Source: Candidatus Nealsoniibacteriota bacterium
Lineage (GTDB): Bacteria > Planctomycetota > Planctomycetia > Pirellulales > Thermoguttaceae
Assembly (NCBI GenBank): GCA_013202865.1
Contig: JABMRB010000858.1
Coordinates: 1-43,223 of the forward strand
Length of the DNA stretch: 43,223 nucleotides
Reading direction: 5' to 3'
Position 1 is the first letter of the stretch. The number at the start of each line of letters is the position of its first letter. Below, piece by piece: positions 25,355 through 34,584 of this stretch. The notes below the pieces were generated by a model. That model saw only the letters and a list, made by a program, of their open reading frames with translations, was not told where the DNA came from and did no database searches. The position numbers and the translations under genes are program-made.

Positions 25355-27658
25355 ATGTTTCGTCCCTGGTTACTGTTGGTTGCTTTGACCCTGTTTCCTG
25401 TGTTCCTTGTGGCGGCCGTTGCTACGGCCCAGGAGCCGGAGGAGCCGAGGCCCGCGTCGTCTGCTAATGTCCTGCAAAACAACGCGGCAGCGGTTGCCCC
25501 GCACGAAGCGGCCCGGCGGTTGCTCGAAAGACTCCTGCCCGAGAGGGCCGACGAGTTCGTCCTGGAAACGATCAGCGCCGAGGAGGGCAAGGACGTCTTC
25601 GAGATCGAAAGCGCCGGGGACAAGATCGTCATTCGCGGCAATAACGGCTTGGCGATTGCCACCGGGTTGAACTGGTATCTGAAGTATCACTGCGCCTGCC
25701 ATGTCTCGTGGGGCGGCACGCGGTTGGAACTGCCAAAGGTGCTGCCGAAGGTGGAGGGCAAGGTTCGTCGGGCCGCGTGGGCGAAGCACCGCTACTTCCT
25801 GAACTACTGCTGCTTCGGTTTCACGATGCCGTTTTGGGATTGGCAACAGTGGGAATGGCTAATCGACTGGATGGCGCTTAACGGCGTGAACACGCCGCTG
25901 GCGGTGACCGGGCAGGAGGCCGTGTGGCAGGCCGTGTGCAGGCGGCTGGGAATGTCCGAACAGCAGATCGACGAGTTCCTGGCCGGCCCGCCGTATCTGT
26001 CGTTCAGTTGGATGGGCTGCATGGACGGCTTTGGCGGGCCGCTGCCACAAAGTTGGATCGACAGCCACGTCAAACTCCAGCAGAGAATCCTTGCCCGCCA
26101 ACGCGAGTTGGGTATGACGCCCGTCCTGCAGGGCTTTACCGGCCACGTGCCGCCGGCCGTCAGGCAGAACTTTCCCGACGCCAAGCTGCACAATATCCGC
26201 TGGGTCCAGTGGGAAACGGACCTGCTCGATCCGCTGGATCCGTTGTTTGCGAAGATCGCGGAAATGTACATGCAAGAACAGGCCAAACGTTTTGGCACCG
26301 ATCATCTGTACGCGGCCGACACCTTCGTCGAGCAGGTGCCGCCCAGCGGTGACCCGAAGTACCTGGCCGACGTGAGCCGGGCGACTTACAGCGGGATGAC
26401 CAACAGCGATCCAGATGCGGTGTGGGTCTTTATGACCTGGCCGTTCAGGTACAAGCAAGGTTGGTGGCACCAGGATCGCATTCGAGCGTTTCTTGGTGCA
26501 GTGCCGCATGAACGGATGCTGTGTCTGGATCTGTTCTGCGAGACGGGACCGCAATGGAGCCGCACGAAGGCATTCTATGGAAAGCCGTGGTTATGGTGCA
26601 ACATTCAAAACTTCGGCTGGCGAATCAATCTCGGCGGAGATCTCCAGAACATGGCCACCGAGCTGTCCGCCGAAGCGCGAAAGGACCCGGCCCACGGCCA
26701 ACTGGTCGGTCTGGGCGTTGTCAACGAAGGGCTTGGCTACAACCCGGTCGCTTACGACCTGATGTTCGAGTTGGCTTGGCGCAACGAACCGGTCGACCTG
26801 AAGCAATGGCTGCACGGCTACGCCCGCCATCGATACGGTCGGGCCAATGATCAGGCCGACGCAGCCTGGGCGATCCTCATTAGCACCGTACATCCTGCAC
26901 CCCGGCCGTGCGACCGCCGCTACGTCATCGGCCACGTGCCGACGCTCAAACCGATCAAGGGCCAGCCCTACGATAACGCCCAACTGGCCGAGGCCTGGCG
27001 ACTGCTGCTCGATGCGGCCGAAGAGCTTGGCGATGGGGCTCCCTACCGGTTCGACCTGGTCAACGTCGCCCGCCAGGTACTCTCCAACCACGCCACGAAG
27101 ATGCACCAGGATATCATCGCGGCGCACCAGGCTAAGGACGTCGAGGCCCTGCAAGAAGCGTCCGACCGGTTGCTGCAGTTGATCCGCGACCTGGACGAAC
27201 TCGTGGCTACGCGCGAGGAGTTCCTGCTGGGTCCCTACCTGGAAGACGCCAAGCGCTGGGGGACCACCGACGCCGAGCGGGCAAAGTTCCAGTGGAACGC
27301 TCGACGCATGGTGACCGCCTGGGGCTCCATCGAGAAGTATAATGAGTGGAGTTATGGACTCCGCGACCTATGTTACAAGGAATGGTCCGGCATGCTCAGC
27401 GGATTCTACCTGAAACGCTGGCAGTGGTACCTCGACGAGTTGGCCGCGGCGCTGAAGCAAGGCAAGACGTTTGATGACACGGCCGTCAGCCGGAAGACGT
27501 GGGAGTGGGAGCTGAAATGGGCCGACAATACGGACACCTATCCCACCGAGCCCCGCGGCGACAGCGTCGAAGTGGCGCGCCGCCTGTGGAAGAAATACGG
27601 CAACGCTCTCGGACTTGATGCGGATAACCAAGGTGCGGGAACATGGCGTCCGGAATAA
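25355..27658 (+). CDS. alpha-N-acetylglucosaminidase (GH89, NAGLU-like), secreted
   Basis: GNNGLAIATGLNWYLKYHCACHVSWGGTRLELP; FTMPFWDWQQWEWLIDWMALNGVNTPLAVTGQEAVWQAV; LQGFTGHVPPA. Confidence 0.93.
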   Translation: MFRPWLLLVALTLFPVFLVAAVATAQEPEEPRPASSANVLQNNAAAVAPHEAARRLLERLLPERADEFVLETISAEEGKDVFEIESAGDKIVIRGNNGLAIATGLNWYLKYHCACHVSWGGTRLELPKVLPKVEGKVRRAAWAKHRYFLNYCCFGFTMPFWDWQQWEWLIDWMALNGVNTPLAVTGQEAVWQAVCRRLGMSEQQIDEFLAGPPYLSFSWMGCMDGFGGPLPQSWIDSHVKLQQRILARQRELGMTPVLQGFTGHVPPAVRQNFPDAKLHNIRWVQWETDLLDPLDPLFAKIAEMYMQEQAKRFGTDHLYAADTFVEQVPPSGDPKYLADVSRATYSGMTNSDPDAVWVFMTWPFRYKQGWWHQDRIRAFLGAVPHERMLCLDLFCETGPQWSRTKAFYGKPWLWCNIQNFGWRINLGGDLQNMATELSAEARKDPAHGQLVGLGVVNEGLGYNPVAYDLMFELAWRNEPVDLKQWLHGYARHRYGRANDQADAAWAILISTVHPAPRPCDRRYVIGHVPTLKPIKGQPYDNAQLAEAWRLLLDAAEELGDGAPYRFDLVNVARQVLSNHATKMHQDIIAAHQAKDVEALQEASDRLLQLIRDLDELVATREEFLLGPYLEDAKRWGTTDAERAKFQWNARRMVTAWGSIEKYNEWSYGLRDLCYKEWSGMLSGFYLKRWQWYLDELAAALKQGKTFDDTAVSRKTWEWELKWADNTDTYPTEPRGDSVEVARRLWKKYGNALGLDADNQGAGTWRPE

Positions 27659-27718
27659 GGCCGGGCCCGTCCCGCTATCTTACCGCCGATATTCCAACGG
27701 AAAACGTACTGGCAATCT

Positions 27719-29164
27719 ATGAAGAGTGAACGATCTCCCGGATACGATGATGGGCGACGCGGCAACGGCCAACCGGTTGTGGACACTCTCGCGCAGGCAG
27801 GCGTAGGGTACGCGTATCCATGGCGGGTTGGCTTCGCCGCGGCGATGGGTGGTTTTCTCTTCGGCTACGATACGGGGATCATCGGCGGGGCCATGACCTC
27901 GCTGGAAGAACACTTCCAGATGAACGCCGCTCAATTGGGCGCTTCCGTGGCCATCGTCTTTGTCGGGTGTATTCTGGGGGCCATCTGCGGCGGATTCTTC
28001 AGCGATCGCTTCGGGCGGCGGCGTGTGCTATTTGCCACGGCGTGGATGTTCCTGCTATCCGCCGTGCTGACGGCCATCCCACAAACGATCGCTCAATTCA
28101 ACATCGCGCGATTCGTCGGTGGCGTGGGAATCGGGATTTCCTTACCCGTTGCCGGAGTTTACCTGGCCGAAATCTCTCCCGCCCGGGTCCGCGGCCGGAT
28201 GGTCTCGCTCAATCAACTGGCTATCACCTTCGGTATCCTCGTTTCGTACGTCGTTGGCTGGTTCGTCGCGGACATCGGCTCCGAAGCCTGGCAAATCGCC
28301 ACCTCGTGGCGCTGGACTTTTGGAACCGAGGCCCTGCCGGCGGCCCTGTTCGCCGTGGTCCTGATGCTGATCCCCGAAAGTCCCCGCTGGTTGATCCAAC
28401 AGGGGAGAACCGACGAGGCTCTGGCCGTGCTGACACGGATCGACGGTCCCGAGACGGCCCGCCGGGAGATCGATGAGATCCGGCGGGTGATCGACGAAGA
28501 GGACGTCGCTATCACGCAGTTGCTGAAGCCGGGCCTGCGAATCGCTCTGATCATCGGCATTATGCTCTCGCTGTTCGATCAGATCACCGGCATCAACATC
28601 GTGATCTACTACATCCAGAAGATTCTTCTGCAAGTCGGCTTCAGTAAGGAAGCTGCCGGCCAAGGAATGATCGCTCTGGGCGTGGTCAACTTCCTGACGA
28701 CGATTCTCGCCCTAGCCCTGTTGGATCGCGTTGGACGCAAGCCATTGCTTATGTTCTGCCCGCTGGGAATGTCGATAGCCATGTTGCTGCTGGGATTCCA
28801 GTTCTACACAGAAATGCTGCCGCCGATCTTTGTGCTGGTCACGATCATTCTCTATAGTTTCTTTTACGCCCTGGGATTGGGGCCGGGGATCCTCTTGCTG
28901 CTCTCGGAGATTTTTCCCACGCACGTTCGTGGCAAGGCGGCCGGCGTGTGTACCGTCTTTATGTGGGTCTCCTGCTACTTCGTTTCCGAGCAGTTTCCCA
29001 CGTGGCTGGAGTGGTCGCAGTCGGGCACCTTTTGGATCCTCAGCGGCACCAGTTTCACGATGTTTCTGTTCGTTTGGCTGTTGATCCCCGAGACCAAAGG
29101 CAAGACACTGGAAGAGATTGAACAGTTCTGGAGACGCCGCGGAGGGGCCCGTAAAAATGGCTGA
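27719..29164 (+). CDS. MFS sugar porter family transporter
   Basis: GFLFGYDTGIIGGAMTSL; FSDRFGRRRVLF; PESPRWLIQQGR; DQITGINIVIYYIQKIL; VPETKGKTLEEIE-like LIPETKGKTLEEIEQFW. Confidence 0.95.
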   Translation: MKSERSPGYDDGRRGNGQPVVDTLAQAGVGYAYPWRVGFAAAMGGFLFGYDTGIIGGAMTSLEEHFQMNAAQLGASVAIVFVGCILGAICGGFFSDRFGRRRVLFATAWMFLLSAVLTAIPQTIAQFNIARFVGGVGIGISLPVAGVYLAEISPARVRGRMVSLNQLAITFGILVSYVVGWFVADIGSEAWQIATSWRWTFGTEALPAALFAVVLMLIPESPRWLIQQGRTDEALAVLTRIDGPETARREIDEIRRVIDEEDVAITQLLKPGLRIALIIGIMLSLFDQITGINIVIYYIQKILLQVGFSKEAAGQGMIALGVVNFLTTILALALLDRVGRKPLLMFCPLGMSIAMLLLGFQFYTEMLPPIFVLVTIILYSFFYALGLGPGILLLLSEIFPTHVRGKAAGVCTVFMWVSCYFVSEQFPTWLEWSQSGTFWILSGTSFTMFLFVWLLIPETKGKTLEEIEQFWRRRGGARKNG

Positions 29165-30344
29165 AACGATGACCGGACGGCAGCGGCTGCAGACGGCTAT
29201 AAGTGGCGGCCAGGCGGATCGCGTACCTTGGGCGCCGTTGATCGATCCCTACTTCCTGGCTTCACTGCCGGAGAGCTTCCAGCGGGAGCATTTCGGCGCG
29301 ACGACCGACCAGGGCGACACGGTCACCGAGCCGCTCTATCTGTCCGACACGTGGCGGAGGCGCGTGATCGACTTCACGAAACACATCGGCGCCGACGTCT
29401 TCCAGCGACACGCTCCGGGGTTGGTCATGCGTGTCGAGGATCTGCACATCGAGCAGAGCCCGCAAGGCCGCGAAATTGTCCGCCGGCACGTTACCCGCCG
29501 CGGCGTATTGACCGACGTGGTTTACAGCGTGCCCGAATCACCCAACTACCCGTTCTACGGCAAAGAGTACAAGCTGAAGACAGTCGAAGATCTCGGCGTC
29601 TATCGCTACATTTGGGAAAACACCCATTTCGAGTCGGACTACCCGGCCTTCTTGGCCGAGGAGGCGTACATCGGCGACGCCGGGCTGGCGGCCATCGACG
29701 GGCCGCAAAGCGCCGTGCAACTGCTCTTGGGCGAAGAAGCCGGCATGTCCAACTTCTATGCCCTGCTTCAGGATCATCCCCGGGAAATCGAGATGCTCAT
29801 CGAGGCCATGCACGCGAAGATCCGCCAGGCGTATCACGTCATCGCCCAGTCACCGGCAAAGGTCGTGGTAGCCATGGAAGACCTTTCCAGCACCACCTCT
29901 TCGCCGGCCATCTTCGAGCGGTTCAGCTGGCGGCATCTCAACGAGTATGCCGACATCGTACACGCGGAAGGTAAGACGTTTCTGGCCCACATGTGTGGGC
30001 GGCTGAAAGCCATGGCCCCGTTGATCGCCCAGAGCCGTCTCGACGGCGTGGAGTCGCTCACCCCGCCGTCAATCGGTGACCTCAGCGTCGCGCAGGCCCG
30101 GCGGCAATGGGGGCAGCGGAGAATCCTGATCGGCGGCCTGGATGCCAACCTGATGCTTCAGGCCGACCAGCAAGAAGTCCGCACGGCCGTGCTGGACGTG
30201 CTCGGACAGGCCGGTGACGGAACCCACTTCGTGTTGAGCAACGCAGACGCGATGCCTCACGGCGCGCGGCTCGATACACTGCAGACCATCGCCGAAGTGA
30301 CGCAGCAGCATGGTCGGCTGCCCTTGGCCGGCGGCCACAACTGA
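29157..30344 (+). CDS. uroporphyrinogen decarboxylase (UroD)-like methyltransferase family protein
   Basis: ATG 29157 overlaps MFS stop (8 nt); GRQRLQTAISGGQADRVPWAP; EGKTFLAHMCGRLKAMAPLIAQSRLDGVESLTPP. Confidence 0.85.
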   Translation: MAETMTGRQRLQTAISGGQADRVPWAPLIDPYFLASLPESFQREHFGATTDQGDTVTEPLYLSDTWRRRVIDFTKHIGADVFQRHAPGLVMRVEDLHIEQSPQGREIVRRHVTRRGVLTDVVYSVPESPNYPFYGKEYKLKTVEDLGVYRYIWENTHFESDYPAFLAEEAYIGDAGLAAIDGPQSAVQLLLGEEAGMSNFYALLQDHPREIEMLIEAMHAKIRQAYHVIAQSPAKVVVAMEDLSSTTSSPAIFERFSWRHLNEYADIVHAEGKTFLAHMCGRLKAMAPLIAQSRLDGVESLTPPSIGDLSVAQARRQWGQRRILIGGLDANLMLQADQQEVRTAVLDVLGQAGDGTHFVLSNADAMPHGARLDTLQTIAEVTQQHGRLPLAGGHN

Positions 30345-30416
30345 GAAACCGCTCGCGTGGCCGGGGGCAAGAGGCAAATCCAGCGACTCGCCCGGACGAA
30401 GTCGCGGTTAGATAAG

Positions 30417-30458
30417 GCCGATTTTCCGGTTGCAATCGAGACCCGCGACACTTATGTT
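30417..30458 (+). promoter_or_regulatory. candidate promoter/operator copy D
   Basis: GCCGATTTTCCGGTT-N21-TATGTT; upstream CGCCCGGACGAAGTCGCGGTTAGATAAG also matches; 85 nt before CDS 30543. Confidence 0.55.
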
Positions 30459-30542
30459 TTTGTGATTGAGGTGTGATGCGGTGGCCCTGTTCACCAACGG
30501 TGTCGGAGAAGTGAACCCCAGGAAAAGAAGAGTGACGCGCTA

Positions 30543-33110
30543 ATGAGTCAGCAAATCGACGTGAGAAGTGTGTTGGCAACAGCCGTATTGTTAGGAATGC
30601 TTGCCGCATTGCGAGCGGTCGCGGCTGACGGTCCGTCCCAAGAGCCTGCTATCGATATTTCGAGCGAGGAGCAGGCACATGAGGTTCGGGACTTGTGGCT
30701 ACAGGAACTGGCTGCGATCAAGCGGGACATGAAGCGGCCGTGTTGCCGGCTCGAGCAGTCGAGGGACCGTGTTGTCAATATCCATTCGCTGATTCATCCC
30801 ACCGACAAAACGCCTATGGACGTGATCTTGCGTCGCACGGAAGCGCTGCTTGGGGATTTGCGAACGCTTGGCGGCGCGGCGGATCTTTCTTGGGCGAATA
30901 CGGCACTGGCGAAATTGCGCGAGCAGGCAAGAACTTCCGTGAACGACGAGCAGCAGACGCAGATGTTCTTGGACATCTGTGCGATCCGTCGTCGGCTGGC
31001 CATGAGCAATCCGCTGCTTTCGTTCGAGCAGATCGTTTTCAGTCGCGGCGTGGGGTACAAGGGGTGCATTCATATAACGCCATGGGGAACGGGAGGAGGG
31101 CTCGACAATAGCCTGATCCGGAACTCGCCGAAAGAGAGCGATTGGCCGGGCCTCCTGCATCGGACGCCCGAGGGTGAATCGGAACCCGACGGAATTGCGC
31201 GGCCGGGGTTGTTCTTGCTGATCGGTTACAAGACGTCGGCGCCGCGCGTCGAGCCGCTCTTCGTGAATGCGGTCATCAACAACGGCCGTCATCGCGGCAA
31301 GAAGCTGGTCAACTTCCCCGGCGAGTATCATTTTGCCTTCGATGTAAGCTACGACGGCCAGTCTGTTTTGTTGGCCAAGCGACTTGGCCCGGAGGCGCCG
31401 TATCACATTTTCAAGGGAAGGCTCGCCGAGGCCAAGGTGCAACAGCTGACCGACAGTTGGTTCCCGGACGTCGAACCGTGCTTTCTGCCCAGCGGTCGCA
31501 TCGCATTCATCTCCTTCCGCCGGTGGATTTCGGCCCGCTGCCTTTCATATGTCCCGCAAGCTTGCGGGACCCTGTTCAGCATGAAGGACGACGGCGGCGA
31601 CGTGATCCCATTGAGTTGGCACGAAACGAGCGAATTGTTCCCCACCGTGGGCAACGACGGACGATTGATCTACACCCGCTGGGACTACGTGGACCGCGAC
31701 TTCTCGGCCGGCCATCATATCTGGACGAGCTATCCCGACGGTCGCGACCCGCGTGCGCCGCACGGCAATTATGCTTATCCCCATTCCACGTTGGATCTGA
31801 CTGAAAATGCGTACGACGGCAGGCAGGACCGGCCGTGGGCCGAGTTCCATATCCGCGCGATTCCGAACACTTCGGGCAAGTATGCGGCCATTGCCGGCAC
31901 GCATCACGGGTCGACGCCCGGGTTGCTCGTGATGATCGACACGTCGATCCCCGACGACAACCGCATGTCCCAAGTCCGTTTCATCCGGGGCGCAGAGCTT
32001 TCCCATGAAATCAAGGGAATGTACGAATCACCCGACGCGGAATTCGTGACGCCGTGGCCGTTGAGCGAGTCGTACTACCTGGCATCGCACAAGGGTGGCG
32101 CCGTGGTCCTGGTGGATGTCTTTGGAAACATGGAACTGCTGACTGCCCAGGGCGGACAGGGTCCGCGTCCGCTTCGGCCACGGACGAAACCGCCCGTGAT
32201 CCCGCCTGGTACGACACAAGCCTCGACCCAAAAGAGCGACCCCTCGCAATCGGCCGTGATCAGCATCCTGGACGTCTACAATGCCGATCAGCCGTGGCCT
32301 CCCGGGACAAAGATCAAGGCGGTGCGGATTCTCCGGCTGGTCCCAAAACCGTGGATCAGCGGCATAGATCACGCATCGACAGTCGGCTATTCGAAGGGGG
32401 GATTGCCGAGGATCGCGCTGGGAACAGTGCCGGTCGAGACGGACGGCAGCGCGTATTTCCACGCGCCGGTCGGATGTGAGATTATGTTTCAGGTTCTCGA
32501 TGAACAGGGCATGGCGATCCAATCGATGCGCAGCGGCACCTATGTTCATCCGGGCGAGCACCTCTCCTGCGCGGGTTGCCATGAAGACAAATCGAGAGCG
32601 CCTCGCCGATCGGCCCCGAAGCTGGCCTTCCAGCGCCCGCCCTCGGTCATTCAGCCTGAGACGTCGCTGGGAACGGTTCCGGCGTCCTACCCGCTTCTGG
32701 CCAAACCGGTCGTGGAGAAGACATGCATCCCCTGCCACAAGGCCGAGCAGACCGCCATGCAAAGCGCCAAGTATGGGGATTTGGAGCCATACGCCTTCTA
32801 TTTTCACGGCAATTATGATTCGTTGGGCCTCGTCCCCCGCCATGGAGGCTATCGAACCACTGCCGGCCGCTTCGGCGCGCGCGAGTCGCGCATGGGCAAA
32901 GCCCTGTTGGATGAGACGCATCGCAAGCTTCTCCAGAGTGGAAAGATCAAGGAAGAGGAGTTCCGTCGCGTGGTCCTCTGGTTGGACTCGAACTCGCTCC
33001 ATCTGGGCGCCTACAACAACGATGCCGCACAGCATCGCGGCGAGATCGTCTGGCCCTTGTTGGAATTCGACCCCGAGAATCCCTTGGCCCTGGAGGCTGC
33101 AAGACAATAG
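30543..33110 (+). CDS. PD40/hydrazine-synthase-alpha-like cytochrome c protein
   Basis: Signal peptide; LGTVPVETDGSAYFHAPVGCEIMFQVLDEQGMAIQSMRSGTYVHPGEHLSCAGCHED; second CxxCH CIPCHK. Confidence 0.82.
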   Translation: MSQQIDVRSVLATAVLLGMLAALRAVAADGPSQEPAIDISSEEQAHEVRDLWLQELAAIKRDMKRPCCRLEQSRDRVVNIHSLIHPTDKTPMDVILRRTEALLGDLRTLGGAADLSWANTALAKLREQARTSVNDEQQTQMFLDICAIRRRLAMSNPLLSFEQIVFSRGVGYKGCIHITPWGTGGGLDNSLIRNSPKESDWPGLLHRTPEGESEPDGIARPGLFLLIGYKTSAPRVEPLFVNAVINNGRHRGKKLVNFPGEYHFAFDVSYDGQSVLLAKRLGPEAPYHIFKGRLAEAKVQQLTDSWFPDVEPCFLPSGRIAFISFRRWISARCLSYVPQACGTLFSMKDDGGDVIPLSWHETSELFPTVGNDGRLIYTRWDYVDRDFSAGHHIWTSYPDGRDPRAPHGNYAYPHSTLDLTENAYDGRQDRPWAEFHIRAIPNTSGKYAAIAGTHHGSTPGLLVMIDTSIPDDNRMSQVRFIRGAELSHEIKGMYESPDAEFVTPWPLSESYYLASHKGGAVVLVDVFGNMELLTAQGGQGPRPLRPRTKPPVIPPGTTQASTQKSDPSQSAVISILDVYNADQPWPPGTKIKAVRILRLVPKPWISGIDHASTVGYSKGGLPRIALGTVPVETDGSAYFHAPVGCEIMFQVLDEQGMAIQSMRSGTYVHPGEHLSCAGCHEDKSRAPRRSAPKLAFQRPPSVIQPETSLGTVPASYPLLAKPVVEKTCIPCHKAEQTAMQSAKYGDLEPYAFYFHGNYDSLGLVPRHGGYRTTAGRFGARESRMGKALLDETHRKLLQSGKIKEEEFRRVVLWLDSNSLHLGAYNNDAAQHRGEIVWPLLEFDPENPLALEAARQ
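31551..31570. repeat. perfect 20-bp palindrome inside CDS
   Basis: GTCCCGCAAGCTTGCGGGAC. Confidence 0.95.
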
Positions 33111-33219
33111 GGTGGGCATACATGGAAAACTCCTTTGCCTTTCTTTCTTCCCGCCCGCTTGGTAAACTGCCTACGGGCCCGACTTTTGCCTGAAACATGG
33201 TTCATTGGAGGTGTCTGCC

Positions 33220-34560
33220 ATGCTATGTTCGAAAGATCCGTCTCGTCGCGACATTCTCAAAGCGGCGGCGGCCGGTTTGGCTGTGCCCTGCTTCGTTCCG
33301 CGAAGCGTGTTGGCCGCCCCGGGCGTGCCCGGGGCCAACGACCGCATTCGCACGGGCGTAATCGGATGCGGAAACCGGATCCAGGGCGTGATGCGACAAT
33401 CGCCCAAAGACATTCAGCTTGCCGCGATCTCCGACTGCGACACGCGGCAGATGGGCATGAATTCCTATTTCGGCAAGGGAATGACCGGCCGCGGCGGGTG
33501 GCGAAAGCCGACCGATAATGTGGTATCCATCGGTACTTTCAACAAGTTGCCCCGCTATCAGGACTACCGCGAGATGCTCGACCAGCAGAAGCTGGACGCG
33601 GCCTACATCGGCACGACCACGCACGCCCGGGCGCTCTGTTGTATTCACGCCATGCAGGCCGGCCTGGACCTCTATGCCGAAAAACCGCTAATCCTGACCG
33701 TCGAAGAAGGCCGGGCTGTGGCCAACGCCGTGAAGAAGTACAAGACGATCCTTCAAGTGGGCACGCAAGGCACTTCGATCGAAAGCAATCAGGCGGCCGT
33801 CACCCTGATTCGCGGCGGAGCATTGGGCAAGATCCAGAAGGCCGTCACGCCCAACTATATCTCGGGCAGTGATTGGCCCGGCACGCCGGGCAGCCCGATC
33901 CCCAAGGAGGTCAATTGGGACATGTGGCTGAATCAGGCCCCAATGATTCCGCACAGTACGAACCTCTATCACGGCAATGCGAAATGGGGGCCGTGGAATG
34001 CGTTCGATTGCGGCGGCGGCTCCAATGGCATGACCGGCTGGGGGACCCATGCCTTCGAGCAAGTGCAGCGATCGTTGGGCAAGGAGGACACCGGCCCGGT
34101 CGAAATCTGGCCGGTCAAGCCGGGCGACATGCACAGCCCCGTCACGGCCAGATATGCCGACGGCACAATACTGGAAATGAAGATCGAGCCGGGCAAGGGG
34201 CCTGCCTGGGGTTCGATCTTCATCGGCGAGAAGGGAAAGATCGAGATCAACCGCTTCAAGGTGGCGTCCAATCCGCCCGAGTTGACCGCCGACATCCCGG
34301 CCAGCGAGCCCAACGGCGTACCGGAGCACAACCGCAACTGGGTCGAGTGCATGCGAAGTCGTAAGCAACCCAACGCCCATGCCGAAGGCGCTCACCGCGC
34401 CACCACGCTCGCCTTTTTGGCAACTATCGCACGCGAGTTGGGCCGCCGCGTCCGCTGGGATCCGGAGAAAGAGATCTTCCCTGGCGACGAGGAGGCCACG
34501 CAGAACCGCTGGGTCTCGCGTCCCAGGCGAGAAGGCTACGAATTGCCCCAATTGCTGTAA
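33220..34560 (+). CDS. Gfo/Idh/MocA family oxidoreductase, TAT signal
   Basis: GGAGG RBS then MLCSKDPSRRDILKAAAAGLAVPCFVPRSVLA; TGVIGCGNRIQG; GLDLYAEKPLILTV. Confidence 0.92.
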   Translation: MLCSKDPSRRDILKAAAAGLAVPCFVPRSVLAAPGVPGANDRIRTGVIGCGNRIQGVMRQSPKDIQLAAISDCDTRQMGMNSYFGKGMTGRGGWRKPTDNVVSIGTFNKLPRYQDYREMLDQQKLDAAYIGTTTHARALCCIHAMQAGLDLYAEKPLILTVEEGRAVANAVKKYKTILQVGTQGTSIESNQAAVTLIRGGALGKIQKAVTPNYISGSDWPGTPGSPIPKEVNWDMWLNQAPMIPHSTNLYHGNAKWGPWNAFDCGGGSNGMTGWGTHAFEQVQRSLGKEDTGPVEIWPVKPGDMHSPVTARYADGTILEMKIEPGKGPAWGSIFIGEKGKIEINRFKVASNPPELTADIPASEPNGVPEHNRNWVECMRSRKQPNAHAEGAHRATTLAFLATIARELGRRVRWDPEKEIFPGDEEATQNRWVSRPRREGYELPQLL

Positions 34561-34584
34561 ACGATCGACAATGAAAGGATAGCT

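Noticed and set aside
32028-33119. 363-aa minus-strand ORF
   Set aside because: Antisense to the cytochrome protein gene at 30543.
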